Shown: in pieces, positions 20,387-27,641 of the stretch
How positions within the stretch are numbered: position 1 is the stretch's first letter
Layout of the letters: each line of letters starts with the position of its first letter
Source of the DNA: DATARH01 sp035550515
Lineage (GTDB): Bacteria; Pseudomonadota; Alphaproteobacteria; ATCC43930; CGMCC-115725
Direction: 5' to 3'
Assembly: GCA_035550515.1 (NCBI GenBank)
Contig: DASZOZ010000055.1
Span: forward strand, 1-64,000
DNA: 64,000 nucleotides
Program-made: the position numbers and the translations under genes
Notes under the pieces: model-generated
Told to the model about the DNA's origin: nothing
The model's database searches: none
Seen by the model: the letters and a program-made list of their open reading frames with translations, nothing else

Positions 20387-21477
20387 GCGGACGGTCCTAT
20401 CGCCTGCTGTTCTGGCTGGTCTTTCTCGTCGTCGTCATTGTCGCGCTCGGGCTGCTGGAGAGCGTCCTGCTGCCGTTTGTCGCCGGGCTGGTGATCGCCT
20501 TCATGCTGGCGCCGCCGGTGGCGCGGCTCGAACGCTGGGGCATCGGGCGCAGCCTGGCGAGCGTCGCGGTGCTGCTGATGTTCCTGGTCGGCGTCGCGCT
20601 GGTGTTCACGCTGCTGGTGCCGCTCATCCAGAACCAGGTCGTGGTGCTGATCGGCAAGGTGCCGAGCCTGGTCTCGTTCCTGCAAGAGCAGCTCGGCAAC
20701 CTGATCAGCCTGATGCAGCAGAAGCTGCCGGCCGATCAGGTGCAGAAGGTGCAGGACGCGGTCGGCGCCAAGCTCGGCGAGGCGCTGTCCTGGCTGGGCT
20801 CGCTCCTGCAAGGGCTCGTCACCAGCAGCTTCGCGATCCTGAACATCGTTTCGCTGGTGATCGTGACGCCGATCGTGACGTTCCTGGTGCTGCGCGACTG
20901 GGAGAAGATGGTCGGGCTGATCGACGACTACCTGCCGCGCCAATCGCTCGGCACCGTCCGCGAGCAGGTGCGCATCGTCGGCGACATGCTGGTCGGCTTT
21001 GTGCACGGCCAGGCGCTGGTGTGCCTGATCCTGGCGATCTATTACGGGGCGACGCTGTCCTTTGCCGGGCTCGATTCGGGGCTTGCGCTCGGCCTGCTGA
21101 TCGGGGTGCTGGCGATCGTGCCGATCCTCGGCGGCGCGACGGGGTTCGTCCTCGCCCTTGGCCTGGCGGCGTCGCAATACGGCACCTGGCGCGAGGTCAT
21201 CATCGTCTGCATCATCTTTGCCGTGGGCCAGACGGTCGAGGGCAATTTTCTCACGCCGAAGCTGGTCGGCGACCGCATTCACCTGCACCCGGTCTGGGTG
21301 ATGTTCGCGTTGTTCGCGGGGGTTACCCTGTTCGGCTTTATCGGGCTCATTTTTGCGGTGCCGATGGCGGCGGTCTGCGGCGTGCTGATCCGCTTCGCGC
21401 TGAGCCGCTACCGGCGCAGCGCCGTCTACGACCCGCGGCAGCCGCCGACGGTGCGCGGGCTGACCCCGTATCGATGA
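20383..21477 (+). CDS. AI-2E/PerM family transporter
   Basis: 364 residues with about eight transmembrane segments in the AI-2E exporter arrangement: two N-terminal helices, a soluble amphipathic loop (QNQVVVLIGKVPSLVSFLQE), then six more. FVHGQALVCLILAIYYG and GNFLTPKLVGDRIHLHPVWV are the conserved cores. Known members include PerM and TqsA; substrate here is unknown. GTG start at 20383 overlaps the previous stop, and its own stop overlaps the hdaA ATG. Confidence 0.92.
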   Translation: MSGRSYRLLFWLVFLVVVIVALGLLESVLLPFVAGLVIAFMLAPPVARLERWGIGRSLASVAVLLMFLVGVALVFTLLVPLIQNQVVVLIGKVPSLVSFLQEQLGNLISLMQQKLPADQVQKVQDAVGAKLGEALSWLGSLLQGLVTSSFAILNIVSLVIVTPIVTFLVLRDWEKMVGLIDDYLPRQSLGTVREQVRIVGDMLVGFVHGQALVCLILAIYYGATLSFAGLDSGLALGLLIGVLAIVPILGGATGFVLALGLAASQYGTWREVIIVCIIFAVGQTVEGNFLTPKLVGDRIHLHPVWVMFALFAGVTLFGFIGLIFAVPMAAVCGVLIRFALSRYRRSAVYDPRQPPTVRGLTPYR

Positions 21478-22151
21478 AGCAAGGCGTCTTCGACCTGCCG
21501 GTCGAGCGGCGGTACGAACGCGCCGACTTTCTGGTATCCGGCGGCAACCGCGCCGCGTTCGAGCTGGTCGAGCGGTGGCCGGACTGGCCGGCCCGCGCGG
21601 TCGTGCTCTACGGGCCTGCCGGGTGCGGCAAGACCCATCTCGCGCATCTGTGGTGCGCCCGGAGCGGGGCGGCGCTGGTGCGCGGCGAGGCTCTCGCGGC
21701 GCCCGAGCGGTTGCCGCCCGTTGTCGCGCTCGACGCCGCCGAACGGGCGCCGGAGCGGCTGCTCCTGCATCTCTACAACCTGACCTTGGAGCGCGGCGGC
21801 AGCCTGCTGCTGACGGCGCCAGCGCCGCCGGCGCGCATGGCGCTCGCGCTTGCCGATCTCGCCTCGCGGCTGCGCTCGCTGCCGGTCGCGGGGATCGCGC
21901 CGCCCGATGACGGCTTGCTCAAGGCGGTGCTGGTCAAGCATTTCGCCGACCGCCAGCTGCGTGTCGCGCCGGAAGTTTTCGCCTATCTGATCGCGCGCAT
22001 CGAGCGATCGTTCGCGGCGGCGGCGGAGATCGCCGCGCGCCTCGACCGGCTGGGCCTCGAAACCGGCCGGCCGGTCACCGTCAGAATGGCGCGCGCGATG
22101 CTCGCGACCGACGGCTACTCGCCGCCGCCGAGCGACTTGACCGTCACGTAA
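21474..22151 (+). CDS. hdaA: HdaA-type DnaA-related regulator of replication initiation
   Basis: 225-residue AAA+ protein related to the central domain of DnaA, lacking the DNA-binding domain IV. Walker A-like GPAGCGKTHLAHLW is near residue 49; the sensor/arginine region DLASRLRSLPVAGIAPPDD follows. Known: Hda/HdaA with the sliding clamp stimulates ATP hydrolysis by DnaA. The first residues (MKQGVFDLPVERRY) contain a QxxFDLP-type clamp-binding motif (QGVFDLP), as in other HdaA proteins. The perM-hda order is conserved from E. coli. Confidence 0.93.
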   Translation: MKQGVFDLPVERRYERADFLVSGGNRAAFELVERWPDWPARAVVLYGPAGCGKTHLAHLWCARSGAALVRGEALAAPERLPPVVALDAAERAPERLLLHLYNLTLERGGSLLLTAPAPPARMALALADLASRLRSLPVAGIAPPDDGLLKAVLVKHFADRQLRVAPEVFAYLIARIERSFAAAAEIAARLDRLGLETGRPVTVRMARAMLATDGYSPPPSDLTVT

Positions 22152-22633
22152 TCGATCAGGCGGTGGCGGGTGCTGCCGATCGCCGACCAATCGGTGGCGA
22201 CGACAAAGCGGCAGCGCACGCCGGTCGGGAATTTCCCGTTGGCGAGCGTGCTGAACCCGGCCGAGCCGGGCGAGGCGAGCATGATCGCCAGCTCGTGCAG
22301 CCCGGGGTTGTGGCCGATCACCAGCACCGATTCGATGCCCTCGTCGAGCTGCTGCAGCCGCTCGATGAGCTTGTCCGGGCCGGCGAGGTAAAGCCCGTCC
22401 TCGTAGCGGACGGTCGGCCGGACGGCGAAGCCCTCCAGCGCCAGCGCGGCGGTTTCGCGCGCCCGCAGCGCGGTCGAGCAGAGCACGAGATCGAGGTGCC
22501 CCACCGCCTGCGGCAGGCTCTGGCCGATGAGCCGCGCCGCCTCCCGGCCGCGCTTGTTGAGCGGCCGGGCATGGTCGTCGGCGTCGTCGTCCCAGCTCGA
22601 TTTGGCGTGCCGCAGCAAATGCAGCTGGTGCAT
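22115..22633 (-). CDS. SixA-like histidine phosphatase
   Basis: 172-residue branch-2-type histidine phosphatase. The catalytic motif is LHLLRHAKSSW (RHG/RHA variant), and the second His is in VLVIGHNPGLHEL. SixA removes phosphate from HPt domains in E. coli; the substrate here is not known. It is convergent with hdaA and overlaps its 3' end by 37 bases. Confidence 0.9.
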   Translation of the reverse strand: MHQLHLLRHAKSSWDDDADDHARPLNKRGREAARLIGQSLPQAVGHLDLVLCSTALRARETAALALEGFAVRPTVRYEDGLYLAGPDKLIERLQQLDEGIESVLVIGHNPGLHELAIMLASPGSAGFSTLANGKFPTGVRCRFVVATDWSAIGSTRHRLIDYVTVKSLGGGE

Positions 22634-22664
22634 CGGCGAACCCTCCCGCGCGTGTTCTTACCGC

Positions 22665-23675
22665 CTAGAACATGTCAGGCGTGATCACGTTCTGCGGATT
22701 ATTCGTCAATAATGCGGCACGCATGGTTTCGGCCGATTTGCGCCGCGTATCCATCCAGGAATGCGGCGTCAGCCATGCCGAGTGCGGGGTGATGACGACG
22801 CGGCCTTCGAGCCATTCCTCCTTCGCGCGATAGGCGCGCAGCAGCTCGGGAACCGGCTCGACCGGCGGCTCGACCGGCAGCACGTCGAGCCCGGCGCCGG
22901 CGATATGGCCGCTCTTCAGCAGCGCATGGAGCGCGTCGAGGTCGAGGATCGGGCCGCGCGCGTCGTTGACCACGACCGCGCCCGGCGGCAGCAGCGACAG
23001 CTGGTCATGGCCGATCATGCCCTTGGTCTCGATCGTCAGCGGGCAATGGATCGACAGCGTGTTGGTCTGCCGCATCAGGTCTTCGAGCGTCGCCGCGCGC
23101 TCGATGCCGAGCCCGAGCTCGTGGCCGTTCGGATGCCTGGGGTCGTAGAACACGACGCGGAAATTGAAGGCCTTGGCGCGCAGCGCCACGGCCGTGCCGA
23201 TGCGGCCCAGCCCGACGATGCCGAAAGTCTGCGTGCCGAGCCGCTCGATCAGCGGGTTCTGGAACGAGCGCCAGGGTTCCGGCGGGCTGTGCCGCTGGTA
23301 TTCGTGGTGCAGCAGGATGCCGCGGCGCAGCGTCAGCGCCAGCGCCATCGCATGGTCCGCGACCTCGGTTGTCCCGTAATCGGGCACGTTGCACACCAGC
23401 ACGTTGCGCGCTGCCGCGGCGGGCCGGTCGAGCTTGTCGTAGCCGACGCCCATCCGCACGATGCAGCGCAGTTTCGGAAAGCGCGCGAGATCGGCGCCGG
23501 TCACCGCGAACCCCATGATCATCAGCCCGTCCGCCTCGGCGCAGTCGGCGCCGCTGATCTCGGACAGCGACGCGGCGGCCTCGCGCTTGACCATCTTCAC
23601 ATCGGCGCCGAACACACCCTGTTCCATCGCGTCGGGCTGCTGGCGGGCTTCGGGATAGAGGACGGTGACGGGCAT
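22665..23675 (-). CDS. D-isomer-specific 2-hydroxyacid dehydrogenase family protein
   Basis: 336 residues, C-terminal-binding-protein/SerA-like. NAD-binding GIVGLGRIGTAVALRAKAF is central; catalytic Arg is in VNDARGPILD and the catalytic His in ITPHSAW. No ACT domain, so not a full SerA. The ATG at 23675 has AAGGAAG seven bases upstream. Substrate unknown. Confidence 0.88.
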   Translation of the reverse strand: MPVTVLYPEARQQPDAMEQGVFGADVKMVKREAAASLSEISGADCAEADGLMIMGFAVTGADLARFPKLRCIVRMGVGYDKLDRPAAAARNVLVCNVPDYGTTEVADHAMALALTLRRGILLHHEYQRHSPPEPWRSFQNPLIERLGTQTFGIVGLGRIGTAVALRAKAFNFRVVFYDPRHPNGHELGLGIERAATLEDLMRQTNTLSIHCPLTIETKGMIGHDQLSLLPPGAVVVNDARGPILDLDALHALLKSGHIAGAGLDVLPVEPPVEPVPELLRAYRAKEEWLEGRVVITPHSAWLTPHSWMDTRRKSAETMRAALLTNNPQNVITPDMF

Positions 23676-23747
23676 GTTCTTCCTTTCCGGCGTGTGCTGA
23701 TGGCGACCAACGGCCCAGATTAGCCGGTTCGGTGCTATAGTGTAGCG

Positions 23748-24044
23748 GTGAATGCTGATGACGCTCTCGCGACGCTTCGACGAAACCAAGACACGCTGCG
23801 CGCCCGCGGCGTCGCGCACGCTGCGTTGTTCGGCTCGACCGCGCGCGGCGAAAATAGGCCTGACAGCGATGTCGACATCCTCGTCGAATTCGATCCGGAC
23901 GCGCGGGTCACGGTCTATGACTATGTCGGGCTGAAAGCCTATATCGCCGAGCTTTTCACCGTTCCGGTCGACGTGATCGATCGCGACGCATTGAAACCGG
24001 ATCTGCGGCAGCCGGCTGCTCGAGACGTCCTATATGCGTTTTGA
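23748..24044 (+). CDS. mntA: MntA-type minimal nucleotidyltransferase antitoxin
   Basis: 98 residues from a GTG start. The nucleotidyltransferase motif GSTARGENRPDSDVDILVEF (G-S-x-A-R-G...S-D-x-D) is complete, with the VDVIDRDALKPDLR C-terminal stretch usual for MNT proteins. Known: MntA AMPylates its HepT partner and silences it. Its stop overlaps the start of the hepT-like frame by 11 bases. Because that partner carries a stop codon, the antitoxin may now be orphaned. Confidence 0.92.
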   Translation: MNADDALATLRRNQDTLRARGVAHAALFGSTARGENRPDSDVDILVEFDPDARVTVYDYVGLKAYIAELFTVPVDVIDRDALKPDLRQPAARDVLYAF

Positions 24045-24372
24045 TGCCGAAAGAAGCGCGCTTCGCGATATCCAGCACAACATCGTCCTGGCCGAGCATT
24101 TCTACAGCGACCAGGACTTCCAAAGCTTTAGTGACGATGTGATGCGCGTCTATGCCGTCACGTGATGTCTTGAAATCATTTCCGAGGCATCGCGACGCCT
24201 GTCGACTGAATTGAAAGCCCGGCATCGTGACATAGCCTGGCGTGAGATGGCAGGCGTTGGAAACATTTATCGCCACGACTATGAGGATGTTGCGGCGAAG
24301 CGGGTGTGGGATACGGTTCAGATAGCCCTGCCGCCGCTTAAGGCCGTGATCGAGCGGGAGCTGGGCGAGTAA
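24034..24372 (+). pseudogene. hepT: HepT-like HEPN toxin (DUF86) interrupted by an in-frame TGA
   Basis: The frame opens at an ATG overlapping mntA and reads MRFDAERSALRDIQHNIVLA... to ...MRVYAVT, then TGA at 24163-24165, then continues CLEIISEASRRLSTELKAR and ends ELGE-TAA at 24372. Intact relatives have an Arg where the TGA lies (xxRCLEIISEASRR), so a single CGA-to-TGA change explains it. Downstream of the stop the HEPN active segment (GVGNIYRHDYEDV) is preserved without frameshifts, pointing to a recent mutation, selenocysteine/readthrough being unlikely without other signs. A sequencing error is possible. Confidence 0.85.
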
Positions 24373-24381
24373 CCGCAGGCG

Positions 24382-25395
24382 CTAGTCCCGCGCGACCTTG
24401 ACGGGCTGGCTTGTCGTGGCGGATTGGACGATCGCCTCGAAGACTGCGACGGCATGCAGCACCTGGTTGGGTGGAATGGGGTAGGCGGGGCCGCCGTCGA
24501 TCGCATCGGCGAAGGCTTCCAGCTCGGCGAGGAGACCGTTGAAGCCGGGGTATTCGGTGATCTGCGGCGGCACCGCGACCTGGCGGCCGGCGGGGCGCTC
24601 CGATGGGATCGGCGTGAAGTGGAAATCGAGGTTCGGCGTGCGCAGCTCGGCGCAGCCTTTGGTGCCGAACACCGCCAGCCGGTAGCTGACCGCGGTCACC
24701 AGCGAACACACCATGCTGGCCGACATGCCGTTCTTCATCCGGAACAGGATGCTGGTGGTGTCCTCGGCGTCATAGGCGACGGCACGGCGCAGGCTCGACG
24801 CGTAGACCTCGTCGATCTCGCCGAACAAGTGGATCATCGCGTCGACATTGTGGACGCCGAGCGCGGTCATCGCGCCGCCGGGCGCCTCGGCCTGGGTGGC
24901 GCGCCACGAGCCCTCGGCCATCCACAGCCCGGCGGGCGTGTTCTGCTCGCCGTAGCAATGGGCGATCGTGCCGAGCGCGCCGCTGTCGATCCGCGATTTC
25001 AGCTCGACCATGCCGGGATGAAACCGCCGCGGATAGGCCACGCCCAGCGTCACGCCGGCCCGCGCCACCGCGTCCAGCGCGGCCGCGGCGCTGTGGCGGT
25101 CGAGGGTGAACGGCTTTTCCATGAAGACGTGCTTGCCGGCCGCCGCGGCGCGCTCGACATGGCCGCCGTGCTCGCTGTGCGGCGTGGCGAAATAGACCGC
25201 ATCGATGCCCGGATCGCGCAGGATCGCGTCGAGGCTGTCGCGCAGGGCGATGCCCTTCTCGGCACAGAACCCCTTCACCTTGCCCGGCGTGCGGGTCTGC
25301 CCGGCGACAAAACGGATCTTGCCGCTGTTGCCCTGCACCGCGTTGACCACGGTGCGTCCCCAATGACCGATGCCCACCACCGCCGCGCGGATCAT
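24382..25395 (-). CDS. Gfo/Idh/MocA family oxidoreductase
   Basis: 337 residues. Rossmann fold VVGIGHWGRTVVNAVQG at the start, the catalytic EKP motif in VFMEKPFTLDRH near residue 94, and the C-terminal beta-sheet domain (GGAMTALGVHNVDAMIHLFG). Acts on sugars or related polyols with NAD(P); substrate unknown. Its stop is 10 bases from the end of the convergent hepT remnant. Confidence 0.9.
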   Translation of the reverse strand: MIRAAVVGIGHWGRTVVNAVQGNSGKIRFVAGQTRTPGKVKGFCAEKGIALRDSLDAILRDPGIDAVYFATPHSEHGGHVERAAAAGKHVFMEKPFTLDRHSAAAALDAVARAGVTLGVAYPRRFHPGMVELKSRIDSGALGTIAHCYGEQNTPAGLWMAEGSWRATQAEAPGGAMTALGVHNVDAMIHLFGEIDEVYASSLRRAVAYDAEDTTSILFRMKNGMSASMVCSLVTAVSYRLAVFGTKGCAELRTPNLDFHFTPIPSERPAGRQVAVPPQITEYPGFNGLLAELEAFADAIDGGPAYPIPPNQVLHAVAVFEAIVQSATTSQPVKVARD

Positions 25396-25895
25396 CCGCT
25401 CGTCCCTCCTGCCGCTGTCCAGCCTGTTCTACACCGGCCTCGCCCCAGTGGTCACTTATGCCGCGCCCGCGGTAGCGCGGCAGTTTGCATTTCGGCTCTC
25501 GGCATCAAAACCCGCCTGGAGGCGAACGAGACGGGGCGTCGGTTACTGCCCCAAGCCCCGCCATTCGTCGGGTGGCCAAGGCTTGCCGGGAGCCGTCCCA
25601 GCCACTATTCAATATTTCGGGGCGCGCTTCCAATTGTGCTTCGCGTGGATGTGCTGCGGCCGGCACTGTTCCCGACGGGGGGAAGTCGGGATTGGTTTGA
25701 CGGGGGCATCGAGCGAGAGACGCATTGCGCATTGCGTGCCCTCGGCAAAGCTCTTCGACCTCTTTTCGCAACGACCTGGACAAGCGCTCATCGAGACCAG
25801 ATACGGAACGCACCCCGAAGCCACATCGGCTGTGGAAGGGCGCATTCCACGGAACGTCGCGGAAAGGATGCGGGCAATCACGACAACGCCTATGC
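25396..25895. other. 500-base stretch with no recognisable gene
   Basis: Several open frames cross it on both strands but none shows family motifs, a good ribosome binding site or codon use like the neighbours. Base composition is less GC-rich than in flanking core genes. It lies between the Gfo/Idh/MocA gene and the DUF2478-EamA gene, and may be debris from an insertion. No tRNA or IS end is seen. Confidence 0.5.
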
Positions 25896-27371
25896 CTACG
25901 GCTCGCCGCGTACCGAAACTGAAGATCCGTGTCCGATTCGTCGGACCGGGAGCACGCCGCCACTTGCAATGTAGACACCCCCCGAAATCAGCAGCATTGC
26001 GATCCAGTCGTTCGTCGCCGGCCATTCGCCGAGAAGCGGAATAGCCAAGATTGCGGTTACCGCGGGGGCTAGCGCCGCGAACGCCGAGCCGCTCGATGCA
26101 CCAAGAAGGCTGATGGCGCGTCCCCAAAGCACGAGGGAGATCACGGCGCAAAGGATTCCGTGCACAAATCCTTGCAAAACAAGGTCGGGCCACGGCGCAT
26201 TGAACAGATGGGCTCCGGAAACGACCGCGTATGCTGGCACGTAAGCGATGAGCGACCCGACCGCCGCAATAGTAGCGGCGTGAAGCCCATCCAGCCTCGC
26301 TTTCCGCATGGCCAGGGTATACCCCGCGAACAACAGGCCCGCGCCGATGAACATGGCGTGGCCGATGTTCTGCTGCGTTCCAATCGTGCCGCCCGTACCC
26401 CAGACGATGCCCAGAACGCCGGCAACGACCAGACCGAGTCCGATCCGCTTAGCCATGGTGAATGCCTCGCCCAGCACGACAGCGGCGAGGATCGCGACAT
26501 AAAGAGGGATGAGGGCGGTAAACAGTGATGCGGCGTGCGCCGCGGGCGCGAATACCAGACCACCGTAGGAAACCAACACCGTCGGTGCGCCACCCAGCAG
26601 GATTGCTGCCAGTCCCACCCAGCCAAGGCGGTCGATGGCCAGACCCTTCTTTAGCAAATACGGTAGCAGGATCAACCCAGCCACGCCGAAACGAATGGCC
26701 GTGATGTCCCAGGGGGTGAGGTTCGTCCTTATCCCGAGCCGCACGGCCAAAATCCAGGCCGTCCACATGCTCACCGCGGCAATGGCGTATAGCGCGCCGC
26801 GCAGGTATTCGGAGGTTGTTGGTTTCGACGGGGTGACTACCTCGCGCGTTTGAACCGTCCGCCGCCACAGGTCGATCGCGGCTACGTCGGCGGGGAGGAT
26901 CGCATACTGCTGATTTGCGAACTGTCGCCACGCCTGGTCATGGGTCGGCGAGATCGAGGTCAGCAACGGAAGGTCAGTAGCGACTGCGGCTCGGAATGCA
27001 TCGGCAAGGCCATCACCGGCAGCTTCGAGCTGACCGAACTTGTTCAACAGGACGAGGTCGCAGCCTGCGGCGATGTCGTGTTGCACGGCGGCGGCCGCGG
27101 CGATCGCGCCGGCCCTGTCGAGGTGGCACTCATCCGTCCCTGGTCCCCGGTCGCGAAAGACCGAAAACAAAGCTCCCGTCGCGAGGTTCCGCAAATAGCC
27201 CGCCTGACAGAACCGGTCGGCTAGGCCGTGGCTTTCCGCGACGACTCCCGCCAAACGAAACTCCGGCTGCCAGCGTTCGGCCAGCGCCCGGAAAATGTCC
27301 TGGATTTCCGCATTCGATGCGCCCCTTACCACGGCGATGTTTGGTGCGGCTTGATCCATCTTGGGTTTCAT
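25896..27371 (-). CDS. DUF2478 domain fused to an EamA (DMT-family) transporter
   Basis: 491 residues. Residues 10-170 match DUF2478: FRDRGPGTDECHLDRAGAIA, then the nucleotide-site-like ADCDLVLLNKFG form (here AGCDLVLLNKFGQLEAAGDG) and the DLPLLTSISPTHDQAWRQFA end. Residues 190-470 hold ten transmembrane segments in two EamA repeats (ALYAIAAVSMWTAWILAVRL to LLISGGVYIASGGVL). Known: DUF2478 proteins are stand-alone, often near molybdate genes, with a P-loop-like fold. Fusion to an exporter is unusual. Composition is lower in GC than neighbours, suggesting transfer. Function unknown; a nucleotide- or metal-sensing permease is a guess. Confidence 0.82.
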   Translation of the reverse strand: MKPKMDQAAPNIAVVRGASNAEIQDIFRALAERWQPEFRLAGVVAESHGLADRFCQAGYLRNLATGALFSVFRDRGPGTDECHLDRAGAIAAAAAVQHDIAAGCDLVLLNKFGQLEAAGDGLADAFRAAVATDLPLLTSISPTHDQAWRQFANQQYAILPADVAAIDLWRRTVQTREVVTPSKPTTSEYLRGALYAIAAVSMWTAWILAVRLGIRTNLTPWDITAIRFGVAGLILLPYLLKKGLAIDRLGWVGLAAILLGGAPTVLVSYGGLVFAPAAHAASLFTALIPLYVAILAAVVLGEAFTMAKRIGLGLVVAGVLGIVWGTGGTIGTQQNIGHAMFIGAGLLFAGYTLAMRKARLDGLHAATIAAVGSLIAYVPAYAVVSGAHLFNAPWPDLVLQGFVHGILCAVISLVLWGRAISLLGASSGSAFAALAPAVTAILAIPLLGEWPATNDWIAMLLISGGVYIASGGVLPVRRIGHGSSVSVRGEP

Positions 27372-27641
27372 TCGCTATTCTTAATCAGATATAGCGGATG
27401 ATGGGGCAATATCGGTCTGCGCACAACATGTCGTAGTCGCACGCGACGCGGGTGGTTGTTATCGCATTCCTCGTGCGCCCCAGATCGCTGACAACCTATG
27501 GCGCAACTTCGCCGTCGCGGTTGCATTGAAACTACTGGCGGAGCGAGTGAACGGCGGGCGCGCATGACAGCGCCGTCACCAGCCTGTAAACTCGCGCCGC
27601 TAGGCTGAGCCCGGCGGGGGCATGGCCGGAGAAAGACGCCG

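Noticed and set aside
25396..25895. Several 60-220 codon frames in the gene-free stretch
   Set aside because: None has a start with a ribosome binding site, a domain signature or a transposase-like motif; they overlap one another in all frames.
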